From Sphingomonas sp. OK281 (GTDB lineage: Bacteria; Pseudomonadota; Alphaproteobacteria; Sphingomonadales; Sphingomonadaceae), in assembly GCF_900115295.1 (NCBI RefSeq), contig NZ_FOVZ01000002.1, forward strand, positions 1 through 64,000: a DNA stretch of 64,000 nt. Reading direction: 5' to 3'. How positions within the stretch are numbered: the first letter of the stretch is position 1; each line of letters starts with the position of its first letter. Below are positions 28,635-37,044 of the stretch, piece by piece. A program made the translations under genes and the position numbers. Below the pieces are notes generated by a model. It was not told the DNA's origin, searched no databases, and was given only the letters and a program-made list of their open reading frames with translations.

Positions 28635-29431
28635 TGCGCGGGATCGCTATCGCGGCATTGGCGCTGGTCTCGTTGCCGGCGGCTGCGCAGACCAATGTTC
28701 CGGGCGATCCCTATGCCGGCGATCCGGTCGGGATCGTCGCGGCCCCCTGCCCTGCGCATCCGTCGCCAACCGATGGCACCGGATGGGAGGCGTGGAAGCT
28801 GCACATGCTCACGCGCGACTTCGGCCAGCTGTGCCGATACCGCGCACAGAACGACCAGCTGAAGGCGTCGCACACGCCGGTCCGCGTGGTCTTCATGGGC
28901 GATTCGATCACCGACAACTGGATCGGCGCGGACGGCGCGCTGTTCACCGGCGGACTGGTCGATCGCGGGATCAGCGGCCAGACCACGCCGCAGATGCTCG
29001 TGCGCTTCCGCGAGGACGTGATCGCGCTGAAACCGCGCGCGGTCCACATCATGGCGGGCACCAACGACATCGCCGGCAACACCGGCGCCTCGACCATGGC
29101 GATCGTCCAGGGGAACATCGCCAGCATGGCCGATCTGGCGCGCGCGAACGGTATCAAGGTCATCATCGCCTCGACCCCGCCCGCCGCCGCCTTTCCGTGG
29201 AGCAAGGACAAGCAGCCGGTGCCGCAGATCCGCGCGCTCAACACCTGGCTGAAGGCCTATGCCGCGAAGAACCGCTTCACCTATGTCGATTACTACACCG
29301 CGCTAGCCACGCCTGAGGGCGCGATGAAGCCGGGGCTGGCGAGCGACGGCGTCCATCCGACCCCCGCGGGCTATGCGGTGATGCGCCCGCTGGCCCTCGC
29401 TGCCATCCGCCGGACCGTCGCGGCCAAATGA
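28634..29431 (+). CDS. SGNH/GDSL esterase (probable carbohydrate acetylesterase)
   Basis: A 265-residue exported SGNH hydrolase; the signal peptide ends at AAAQT (20). Block I is VVFMGDSITDNW with Ser91, block II has Gly in RGISGQTTP, block III has Asn144 in MAGTNDIAG, and block V is SDGVHPT with D238 and H241. That is a complete catalytic set. In a glycosidase operon this fold usually removes O-acetyl groups so that exo-glycosidases can act. Start ATG 28634 overlaps the GH31 stop (TGATG); GTG 28631 is an alternative. The gene ends with a 4-bp ATGA overlap to the second fucosidase. Confidence 0.88.
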   Translation: MRGIAIAALALVSLPAAAQTNVPGDPYAGDPVGIVAAPCPAHPSPTDGTGWEAWKLHMLTRDFGQLCRYRAQNDQLKASHTPVRVVFMGDSITDNWIGADGALFTGGLVDRGISGQTTPQMLVRFREDVIALKPRAVHIMAGTNDIAGNTGASTMAIVQGNIASMADLARANGIKVIIASTPPAAAFPWSKDKQPVPQIRALNTWLKAYAAKNRFTYVDYYTALATPEGAMKPGLASDGVHPTPAGYAVMRPLALAAIRRTVAAK

Positions 29432-31065
29432 GCATCGACCTCAGCCGCCGCTCCGTGCTCGCCGGGATCGCCGCCCTCGCCCCCGCGACGCACGCGCTCG
29501 CGCAGAGCCCGATGGGGCTGGCCCGCGGTCCCGTGCAACCCACCTGGCAGTCGCTGGTCGATCACTACCGCTATCCCGAGTGGTTCCGCGACGCCAAGCT
29601 CGGCCTGTGGTCGCATTGGGGCCCGCAGTCCGTGCCCGAGCAAGGCGACTGGTACGGCCGCTTCATGTATATGCAGGGGCACCCCGTCTACGAACATCAC
29701 CTCAGGACCTATGGCCATCCGACCAAGTCGGGGATGATGGAAGTGATGAACCGCTGGACCGCGGCGCGCTGGGACCCCGACGCGCTGATCGCCCGCTATG
29801 CGAAGGCCGGCGCGAAATATTTCGTCTCGCTCGCCAATCACCACGACAATCTCGACTGCTACGACAGTCGCTATCATGCCTGGAATTCGCTCCGCGTCGG
29901 GCCGAAGCGCGACGTCGTCGGCACCTGGGAAAAGGCGGCGCGGAAAGCGGGGCTGAAATTCGGCGTCTCGAACCATGCCGCACACAGCTGGCACTGGTAT
30001 CAGACCGCCTATGGCTATGACCCTACAGGGCCGCTGAAGGGCCAGCGCTACGACGCGTTCAAACTGCGAGCCGCCGATGGCCGCGGCACATGGTGGGACG
30101 GGCTCGATCCGCAACAACTCTATACCGGCGCACACGCGGTCCTGCCGAACGGCATCGACACGATCGCGGCGATGAACGCGTGGCACGACGCGAACGACGG
30201 CCAGTGGATCGAGACGCCGCCGCCGAACGATCCTGGCTATGCCGCGAAATGGCTGCTGCGCCAGACCGACCTGATCGACAAGTACAAGCCCGACTTCTGC
30301 TATTTCGACGATTACGAGCTCCCGTTCGGCCCGATCGGGCTCCAGGCGGCGGCGGACTACTATAACCGGTCGATCGCGTGGCACGGCAAGATCGACGTCG
30401 TGCTGACCGCCAAGCAACTGAAGCCCTATGCACGGTTCGGCCTGGTGCAGGACGTCGAGCGCGGCTTCACCGATCACCTGTGGGACGAGCCGTGGCAGAC
30501 CGATACGTGCATCGGCGACTGGTTCTACAACGTCGCGCGGCTCAACGACAAAAGCTACAAGACCGCCGAACAGGTGATCCAGCGGCTGGCCGACGTCGTG
30601 TCGAAGAACGGCAACCTGCTGCTCTCGATCCCGCAGCCGGGCGACGGCTCGATCGACGGCGAGGAGGAGAAGATCCTCGACGGCATGAGCCGCTGGATCG
30701 CGGTCAACGACGAGGCGATCTTCGGCTCGCGGCCATGGCGGATCTACGGCGAGGGGCCGACCAAGCTTCAGGCCGGGATGCAGAACGAACAGTCGTCGGG
30801 CATGTTCACCGCCCGCGATGTCCGCTTCACCACCAACAAGGGCGCGCTCTACGCGCTGTTCCTGCGATGGCCACGGGGCGACGTCACGATCGAGGCCCTG
30901 GGACGCAACCGCTTTGCCGACGGCGTGGTCGAGCGTGTGACCCTGCTGGGCGGCGGCAGCGTGGCGCACAGACGCGATCCACGCGGCCTGCGCCTGACGA
31001 TGCCCGCGAACCCCGGAAACGGCTTCGTACCCGTCCTCAAGATCGAAGGTCGCGGCCTGGTATAG
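29428..31065 (+). CDS. Alpha-L-fucosidase (GH29), copy 2
   Basis: A 545-residue GH29 paralogue of the gene at 22396. It starts MSIDLSRRSVLAGIAALAP, a twin-arginine-like export signal. Shared motifs are WFRDAKLGLWSHWGPQSVP, NHHDNLDCYD, VGPKRDVVGTW and nucleophile D294 in FCYFDDYELPFG. It has a large insert (about 195-265, rich in W, D and G) absent from copy 1, probably shaping the active-site mouth. It overlaps the esterase by 4 bp and ends the operon 148 bp before a tRNA-Gly. Two different GH29 enzymes suggest handling of two fucosylated motifs. Confidence 0.9.
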   Translation: MSIDLSRRSVLAGIAALAPATHALAQSPMGLARGPVQPTWQSLVDHYRYPEWFRDAKLGLWSHWGPQSVPEQGDWYGRFMYMQGHPVYEHHLRTYGHPTKSGMMEVMNRWTAARWDPDALIARYAKAGAKYFVSLANHHDNLDCYDSRYHAWNSLRVGPKRDVVGTWEKAARKAGLKFGVSNHAAHSWHWYQTAYGYDPTGPLKGQRYDAFKLRAADGRGTWWDGLDPQQLYTGAHAVLPNGIDTIAAMNAWHDANDGQWIETPPPNDPGYAAKWLLRQTDLIDKYKPDFCYFDDYELPFGPIGLQAAADYYNRSIAWHGKIDVVLTAKQLKPYARFGLVQDVERGFTDHLWDEPWQTDTCIGDWFYNVARLNDKSYKTAEQVIQRLADVVSKNGNLLLSIPQPGDGSIDGEEEKILDGMSRWIAVNDEAIFGSRPWRIYGEGPTKLQAGMQNEQSSGMFTARDVRFTTNKGALYALFLRWPRGDVTIEALGRNRFADGVVERVTLLGGGSVAHRRDPRGLRLTMPANPGNGFVPVLKIEGRGLV

Positions 31066-31212
31066 CCGCTCGACCTGCTCTGGTTCTGAACTTGGGGATC
31101 ATTAGGGATCGCAGCTGGCAGACCGCTAGAATGAGATGGTCTTGGCTTGGATATATCGGAAGGCGGTCTTGATACCGCATCGGCCTCGACCGCTGTTTTC
31201 TCGTAGGAAAAC

Positions 31213-31287
31213 TGGAGCGGGCGAAGGGATTCGAACCCTCGACCCCAACCTTGGCAAGGTTGTGCTCTACCCCTGAGCTACGCCCGC
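31213..31287 (-). tRNA. tRNA-Gly (GCC)
   Basis: Minus-strand cloverleaf: acceptor GCGGGCG/CGCCCGC, D-arm TAGCTCAGGGGTAGAGC, anticodon stem AACCT/AGGTT around loop TGCCAAG-like TTGCCAA with anticodon GCC (31253-31255), and T-arm GGGTTCGAATCCC. CCA is encoded at 31213-31215. It bounds the carbohydrate locus on the right. Confidence 0.96.
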
Positions 31288-31423
31288 TCTGGCGCCTATG
31301 TCTCCGGTCTGAAGCGACACGGCGACTGGGTGAGGCGCGCTGTTAGCCCGGTGTTTCCGGGACGGCAAGCGCCTTCTGCATTCTTTCGGTAAAAATCTGT
31401 CGGCCCTGGATTTGCAGGGCATG

Positions 31424-31454
31424 AAAAAGGGGGCGGACGTTGCCGTCCGCCCCC
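31424..31454 (-). terminator. Intrinsic terminator of the second TonB receptor
   Basis: Minus strand: GGGGGCGGACG (31444-31454) pairs perfectly with CGTCCGCCCCC (31429-31439) over a 4-nt loop and is followed by TTTTT (complement of 31424-31428). It lies 26 bp past the receptor stop. Confidence 0.93.
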
Positions 31455-31479
31455 GAGGCTTTCGAATAGGCGTGGCCGA

Positions 31480-34428
31480 TCAGAACTGGAAGTTCGCGCC
31501 CACCCGGATCGTCCGGCCGACCGCACCGATCTGCGTGTAGGTCGGGTTGTAGTTGACCGCGGCATAGTTGCCGGCGTTCAGCGGCGCCTTCTGGTCCAGC
31601 AGATTGACCACGTTGAAGTACAGGTTGAACTTGTCGTTGACCTTCACGTTGCCAGTCAGGTCCACGTCGACGAAGTGCTTCACATGGCAGTTGAACTCGG
31701 GGTCCGTGCCGCCATAGGTGCTGCCGCCGTTGCAGTCGGTGGTCCCGAACTGGTCGTACGCCACGGCCTTGTACCCCGACGTGTAATAGGCCGTCGCGGT
31801 CAGCGTGTACGCCTTGTAGTCGATGCTGTTCTGCCAGTTGCCGCGCCATGCCGGCGTGCCCGCGCCCGACGAGGTGATGTAGGGCGCCTGCGTGCCGACG
31901 AAATCGACGAACGGATCGGCATCGCTCTGCTTGAAGTCGTAATGCAGGATGTAGGTCGCCTCGGCGCGGCTGGTGAAGTGGAAGTCGTCGCTCGGCTTCA
32001 ACTGGACGAGCGCGGAGAAATCGAGCCCCGAGGTCTTGAGCGCGGCCGCATTGGCATAAGGCGAGTTGACGAACAGCGCGCGGGTTGGGGCGTTCGGATA
32101 GGACGGATCGATCGCGTCCGGCGTCACGCTGTAGCCGGTCGGCAGTGCGGTGCCCGCATAATAGGCCGCGAGTGCCTGGTTCGAGAGCGGGCCGCCGGTG
32201 ATCACCCGCGTCTTCTTGATGTTGTAGTAATCCGCGGTGAAGCTCAGCCAGCGGAGCGGCTGGACGACCACGCCGCCGGTGAAGCTGCGCGACAGCTCGG
32301 GCTTGATGTCGGGGTTGCCGGCGGTGTTGAAGCCGATTGAGTAGGACTGGTTGTACGCGCTGCCGCCAGAGCAGGTCGTGCCGGTCACGGTTGCACCGTG
32401 CTGCGCCTGGAGCGAGCAGGGCGGGGTAGCGGCGGTGAAGCCGACCACCGAACCCGACGTCTCGGCAAAGCTCGGTGCACGGAAGCCCTTCGAGAACGTA
32501 CCCCGGAGAGCGACCTGGCGGATCGGCGTGAACTTCACCCCGATCTTCGGCGAGAAGTGGCTATAGCCTTCCGAATAGTGATCGAAGCGGCCCGAGCCGT
32601 CGATCTCCAGGCTGGTCAGGATCGGCGCGTTGACCTCGAAATACGCCGATTCGACGGTGCGGTTGCCGACGGCCGAGAACTGGTTGAGGTTGATCGTCGT
32701 GAAGTCCGGGTTCTGGCTCGGATCGTTCTGCGCCTCGTAGCGGACTGACCCGCCGACGCCGAGCTGCAGCGCGCCGCCCGGAAGCTGGAACAGGTCCTTG
32801 GTGATGACGCCCTGGACCATGTCTAGGTCGCTGGTCGCCTGCGAACGGACGGTCGGCGAGATCGCCGCGCGGACGGCGGCGGTGTTCAGCTCGGGATTGA
32901 CGAAATTATAGCTGCCGCTGTTGATCGCGGTCTGCAGCCCGGCAAGGTTCAGATAGCCGTTCTGCGTGATGTCGAGCCACGAATGCGCCGCGGTGATCGT
33001 AGCGGAATAACCCCAGCCCTCGCCGAACTGGCCGTCGATGCCGGCGGCGGCGCGGATCACATGGTTCTTATACTCTGACGTGTTGGCGATGTCGCCGAAC
33101 CGGTAGCGGATCGCGGCCGGCGTATCGAACGGGTTGTTCGGATTGTCCGTGCCGTTCGCGAGCAGCACCGGCAGGACGATGTTCTGCGTGTTGACCGGGT
33201 TGGCCGAGCGGATCAGCGACGGGCTGCCCTGCGCCTTGACGTCGTTCTGGAAATACGACGCGATCAGATAGGCCTGCGTCTTGTCGTTGATCTGCGCGGT
33301 ACCGTGGACGGTGACGCCGAACCGGGTCTGCTCGGGCTGAATCTGGCCGTATTGGGACACCAGGTTCTGCTCGCAACCCTGGTCGATGAAACCGGTGCCC
33401 GAGCGCGGCGTCGTGACGAGCGTCTGGCCGGCCGAGCAGCCATTGGGGTTGAGCACCTGGAACGGACCGGTGGCGAGGCCGGTGCCCGACAGGATATTAC
33501 CCGGCGTGGTCTGCGTGGTGGGCGCGACGACCGCGCTGGTGGTGCTGCTCGGTGCGACCGAGCCCGCATTGTTGTTGTCGCCGCCGATCGAGGTCAGGTC
33601 GGCGGTGTTGTACGGGAAGCCGCGGTTGCGATTGTAGATCGCGTCGTTGTGCTGGTATTCACCGCTGACGTAGAAGTTGAAGCCCTGTTCCTTCAGGCGT
33701 CCGGTGCCGAGCGTCAGCGTCGCGCGCTGGCTGCCGCCGTCGCCGCGCTGCGTCACGCCGCCCTCGACCGTGCCGTACGCGCCGACGATCTCCTTCTTCA
33801 TGATGATGTTGACGACGCCGCCGATCGCATCCGCACCATAGCTCGACGAGGCGCCATCCTTGAGCACTTCGACACGGTCGACGATCGCGTTGGGAATGGT
33901 GTTCAGGTCGACGAACGAGCGCTGGCCGTCATCCGCCAGTGGATAGTTCGCGGTTCGCACACCGTCGATCAGCGTCAGCGTCGAGTTGACCGTCAGGCCG
34001 CGCAGCGACACGCCCGACGAGCCTGCACCGAAGCCGTTGGTGAACGAGGTCGGGACCGAGCCGCTGCTGTCGGCGGAGATCGAGCGGACCGCGTCCGACA
34101 CGTTGTTGATGCCGGCCTTGGCGAGCGAATCCGCGGTCAGCACGGTGACCGGCGACGGCGTCTCGGTATCGGTACGGCGGAACAGCGAGCCGGTGACGAC
34201 GATGTCCTGCGGCTGGTCGGCATCTGCGGTCGCCGGGGTGGGAGTCGCGGTTGGAGCGGCGGTCGGCGCAGGCGAAACGTCGCCCTGCGGTGGCGTCGAA
34301 ACCGAGGTGCTGGGCTGAACCTGGGCATCCTGCGCGAACGCGGGCACGGTAGCGATCAGTCCGGCGAGGACGAGCGCCGACAACGCCGAGCTCCGAAGCA
34401 GGGTCGGCCGGAAAGCGATGGTGGTCAT
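31480..34428 (-). CDS. TonB-dependent receptor
   Basis: A 982-residue outer-membrane receptor. The signal peptide ends at AFAQDAQ (about 33), followed by a Pro/Thr/Ala spacer. The plug begins PQDIVVTGSLFRRTDTETPSPVTVLTADSLAKAG and contains VSLRGLTVNSTLTLIDGVRT and GASSSYGADAIGGVVNI; the barrel ends in RVGANFQF. This plug type differs from the receptor at 19177 and is common for diverse small ligands including peptides and sugars. Start ATG 34428 has only a weak ribosome site. It stands alone with its own terminator, outside the tRNA-bounded locus, so its link to the glycan genes is uncertain. Confidence 0.9.
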   Translation of the reverse strand: MTTIAFRPTLLRSSALSALVLAGLIATVPAFAQDAQVQPSTSVSTPPQGDVSPAPTAAPTATPTPATADADQPQDIVVTGSLFRRTDTETPSPVTVLTADSLAKAGINNVSDAVRSISADSSGSVPTSFTNGFGAGSSGVSLRGLTVNSTLTLIDGVRTANYPLADDGQRSFVDLNTIPNAIVDRVEVLKDGASSSYGADAIGGVVNIIMKKEIVGAYGTVEGGVTQRGDGGSQRATLTLGTGRLKEQGFNFYVSGEYQHNDAIYNRNRGFPYNTADLTSIGGDNNNAGSVAPSSTTSAVVAPTTQTTPGNILSGTGLATGPFQVLNPNGCSAGQTLVTTPRSGTGFIDQGCEQNLVSQYGQIQPEQTRFGVTVHGTAQINDKTQAYLIASYFQNDVKAQGSPSLIRSANPVNTQNIVLPVLLANGTDNPNNPFDTPAAIRYRFGDIANTSEYKNHVIRAAAGIDGQFGEGWGYSATITAAHSWLDITQNGYLNLAGLQTAINSGSYNFVNPELNTAAVRAAISPTVRSQATSDLDMVQGVITKDLFQLPGGALQLGVGGSVRYEAQNDPSQNPDFTTINLNQFSAVGNRTVESAYFEVNAPILTSLEIDGSGRFDHYSEGYSHFSPKIGVKFTPIRQVALRGTFSKGFRAPSFAETSGSVVGFTAATPPCSLQAQHGATVTGTTCSGGSAYNQSYSIGFNTAGNPDIKPELSRSFTGGVVVQPLRWLSFTADYYNIKKTRVITGGPLSNQALAAYYAGTALPTGYSVTPDAIDPSYPNAPTRALFVNSPYANAAALKTSGLDFSALVQLKPSDDFHFTSRAEATYILHYDFKQSDADPFVDFVGTQAPYITSSGAGTPAWRGNWQNSIDYKAYTLTATAYYTSGYKAVAYDQFGTTDCNGGSTYGGTDPEFNCHVKHFVDVDLTGNVKVNDKFNLYFNVVNLLDQKAPLNAGNYAAVNYNPTYTQIGAVGRTIRVGANFQF

Positions 34429-34770
34429 GGTAAGCAATCTCTCACAAGGCCCGTCCCCTCCCCCCTTCGGGGATGGCGCGAGCGCGTTCCGGAATGGCCG
34501 CATCGTCCGGGGGGATTGCGGCGCTGGGACGGGACTGCAACCGTGTCTCAAAACTGTAAACACCGGATACAAGGCGCGGAATTATCGGTGATATCCTGTC
34601 GCAAGAAAGACACGGTTCCTGACGTATTTTTCATTTAGGCGTCACGCTTGCAGACGAACCGTGCATCATCTGCGAGCGACTGAAACACTGTGTCAGGGCG
34701 GTTTTATCAGTGTCGATCACGTCCCGGGATCGACCGTCGAAAAAGATTCCGCTTGGCGACTCGTCCCATA
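34429..34770. promoter_or_regulatory. Divergent region between the TonB receptor and imuA
   Basis: This 342-bp non-coding stretch holds the promoters of the receptor (leftward) and of the imuA operon (rightward). CACGGTTC (34611-34618) and GAACCGTG (34656-34663) are inverted 37 bp apart. No confident promoter boxes are visible for the receptor. Confidence 0.4.
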
Positions 34771-34785
34771 GAACATTACAAGAAC
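34771..34785. promoter_or_regulatory. LexA (SOS) box of the imuA-imuB-dnaE2 operon
   Basis: GAACATTACAAGAAC is an exact match to the alphaproteobacterial LexA box GTTC-N7-GTTC read on the other strand. Its right half ends 4 bp before the GTG start of imuA, so bound LexA would cover the translation start and the early transcript or promoter. A second box of this form lies upstream of mmcB. Confidence 0.9.
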
Positions 34786-34789
34786 AATT

Positions 34790-35593
34790 GTGAACGAGTC
34801 GTCTGCCCTGATCGCCCGCCTGAAGCGGATCGCCACGACGGGGATGCCGGCCCAGGGTGATGGCCGTGCGGACGATGCGTGGCTGACCCAGGGGATGGCG
34901 AAGGCACAGTTGCACGAGGTTTTTGCGACCGTCGACGATTCTGCGAGTGGTGCGGGATTTGCCGTTGCCTCTGTTCTGGCGGCGCGGGCGACTCCGGTGA
35001 TGTGGCTGCGGACCGAGGCGAGCGAGCGCCAGGGCGGGCGGCTGCATGCGACCGGACTGGTCGAGATGGGGCTCGACGTGACGTCGCTGGTGCTGGGTCT
35101 GGTCGAGGACGAGGCAAGCTTGCTGCGCGCCGCCGCCGATGCCGCGCGGTGTCACGGGCTCGGTACGTTGCTGATCGAATCCTGGGGACGCGCGCCGGGG
35201 ATCGACCTGACCGCGACGCGGCGGCTGATGCTGGCGGCCGAAGCCTCGGGCGTGACGATACTCAGCCTGCGCATCGGTGCCGAACCGGTGCCGAGTGCCG
35301 CCGCATCGCGCTGGCAGGTCGCCGCGAGCCGCTCGCGACCGCTGGAGGCCGACGCGCCGGGCAAACCTGCCTTCGACATCGAATTGCTGCGTCGACGCGG
35401 AGGCCAGGCCGGGCTCCGCTGGCGCGTGGAGTGGGACCGTGACGCGTACATCTTCGACAATACCGCCTTCGAAACCGCCATCATCGAAGATTCAGGCGGT
35501 GATCCCGCGGCGCTACCTGGCGCTGGTATTCCCGTGGCTGCCGATCGAGCGGCTGCGGACGATGCGGCCGCATCTGTTCGTCGGACGGGCTGA
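34790..35593 (+). CDS. imuA: SOS mutagenesis protein ImuA (RecA-like)
   Basis: A 267-residue RecA/SulA-type protein, the first part of the ImuA-ImuB-DnaE2 mutasome that copies past damaged DNA. The N-terminus has LIARLKRIATTGMPA, followed by AQLHEVFATVDDSASGAGFAVA, the ImuA version of the RecA core, and a central RHS of LLIESWGRAPGIDLTATRRLMLAAE. The classical Walker A lysine is not obvious, as is usual for ImuA. The GTG start is the first plausible codon after the LexA box. The gene overlaps imuB by 95 bp, more than a usual coupling overlap. Confidence 0.9.
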   Translation: MNESSALIARLKRIATTGMPAQGDGRADDAWLTQGMAKAQLHEVFATVDDSASGAGFAVASVLAARATPVMWLRTEASERQGGRLHATGLVEMGLDVTSLVLGLVEDEASLLRAAADAARCHGLGTLLIESWGRAPGIDLTATRRLMLAAEASGVTILSLRIGAEPVPSAAASRWQVAASRSRPLEADAPGKPAFDIELLRRRGGQAGLRWRVEWDRDAYIFDNTAFETAIIEDSGGDPAALPGAGIPVAADRAAADDAAASVRRTG

Positions 35594-37031
35594 GACACCG
35601 ATCGCGTTCGTCGAGACGGTCTCGGGTGGGGTCCGGCTGAAGGCGCTCGATCGCGAGGCGGTGCGGGCGGGGCTACAGCCTGGGCTGACGCTCGCCGATG
35701 CACGGGCGCGCGTGCCGGAGCTGGAGGTGTACGAGCATGACGCACATGCCGATCACGAATGGCTCGAGCGGCTAGCGGACGGATGCCAGCGCTACACGCC
35801 GTCGGTCGCGCTCGACGAACCCGATGGGCTGATTCTCGATATCGCCGGGTGCGTGCACGAGTTCGAGGGCGAGCGCCGCCTTGCCGCCGATCTCGAGGAG
35901 CGCCTGGCGCGGCGCGGCGTGCTGGTACGCCACGCGTTCGGTGACACGCCCGATACGGCGCGGGCGCTGGCGCGGTATGCGGGGGCGCCGGCGCCGGATG
36001 AAAAACGGGCGGTCAAGCGGTTGCCGGTGGCTGCGCTGGGCCTCGACGAGGATGCGACGACCGCGTTGTCGCGCGCGGGGCTGAAGACGGTCGGCGACGT
36101 GATGGCGCGGCCGCTCGCGACGATCGCCGCACGGTTCGGCGAGGAAGCGGCGATGATGATCCGCCGGCTCGACGGATCGATAAAGGGGCCGATCGTCGCA
36201 CGACGAACGGTGCCCAAGATCGGTGTTGAACGGCGCTTCGCCGAACCGATCGCGCGCACCGAATACGCGCTGGAAATGCTCGCCGAACTCGCCACCGAAG
36301 CCGCGGGCCAGCTTGCCGACCGTCACGAAGGCGGCCGCCGCTGGGAAGCGCGCCTCTTCCGTGCCGACGGCCTCGTCCAGCGGCTGCGGATAGAGACCGG
36401 CCAGCCGACCCGTGACGTCGCGTTGTTGATGCGGCTGTTTCGCGAGCGCATCGACAGCCTCGCCGACCCGCTCGATCCCGGGTTCGGGTACGATCTCGTC
36501 CGGCTCGACGTCGCGCTCGCCGAAAAGCTCGATGCGTCGCAACTGAAGCTCGAAGGCGGCGAGGCACAAAAGGGTGAAGTCGCGCAGCTCGTCGACCAGC
36601 TCGGCACGCGACTGGGCCGGGCACGCGTGCGCCGGTTTTCCGCGCGCGACAGTCATATCCCCGAACAGGCAGAACTGATGCTGCCGGCCGCTGAAGCACC
36701 AGCCCCAACCCCTTGGACCGCGCCCGAGACCGGCGAGCCCCCGCTGCGCCCGATCTACCTGTTCGACCCGCCGCAGCCGATCGAATCGATGATGGCCGAG
36801 GTCCCCGACGGCCCGCCGCACCGCTTCCGCTGGCGCCGCACTGTCCACGACGTCGCGCACAGCGAAGGCCCCGAGCGGATCGCCGGCGAATGGTGGCGGC
36901 GCCAGGACATCCCGACGCGCGATTACTACCGCATCGAGGACCGCCGCGGCCGCCGCTTCTGGATCTTCCGCCACGGCCTGTATTCCGAGATGGAGGCGCC
37001 CCGCTGGTACCTCCACGGCGTCTTCGCGTGA
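35499..37031 (+). CDS. imuB: Inactive Y-family polymerase homologue ImuB
   Basis: A 510-residue member of the Y-family polymerase fold. It begins VIPRRYLALVFPWLPIERL at GTG 35499 and has the palm and finger region (DEPDGLILDIAGCVHEFEG) and the helix-hairpin-helix segment LSRAGLKTVGDVMARPL. Family knowledge: ImuB has lost catalytic carboxylates and serves as the beta-clamp-binding hub that brings ImuA and DnaE2 together. The long C-terminal tail (from about 380) contains the variable partner-binding part, with RIAGEWWRRQDIPTRDYYRIED. Start and overlap with imuA are set by conservation rather than a strong ribosome site. Confidence 0.9.
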   Translation: MIPRRYLALVFPWLPIERLRTMRPHLFVGRAETPIAFVETVSGGVRLKALDREAVRAGLQPGLTLADARARVPELEVYEHDAHADHEWLERLADGCQRYTPSVALDEPDGLILDIAGCVHEFEGERRLAADLEERLARRGVLVRHAFGDTPDTARALARYAGAPAPDEKRAVKRLPVAALGLDEDATTALSRAGLKTVGDVMARPLATIAARFGEEAAMMIRRLDGSIKGPIVARRTVPKIGVERRFAEPIARTEYALEMLAELATEAAGQLADRHEGGRRWEARLFRADGLVQRLRIETGQPTRDVALLMRLFRERIDSLADPLDPGFGYDLVRLDVALAEKLDASQLKLEGGEAQKGEVAQLVDQLGTRLGRARVRRFSARDSHIPEQAELMLPAAEAPAPTPWTAPETGEPPLRPIYLFDPPQPIESMMAEVPDGPPHRFRWRRTVHDVAHSEGPERIAGEWWRRQDIPTRDYYRIEDRRGRRFWIFRHGLYSEMEAPRWYLHGVFA

Positions 37032-37044
37032 GTGGCGCGACGCC

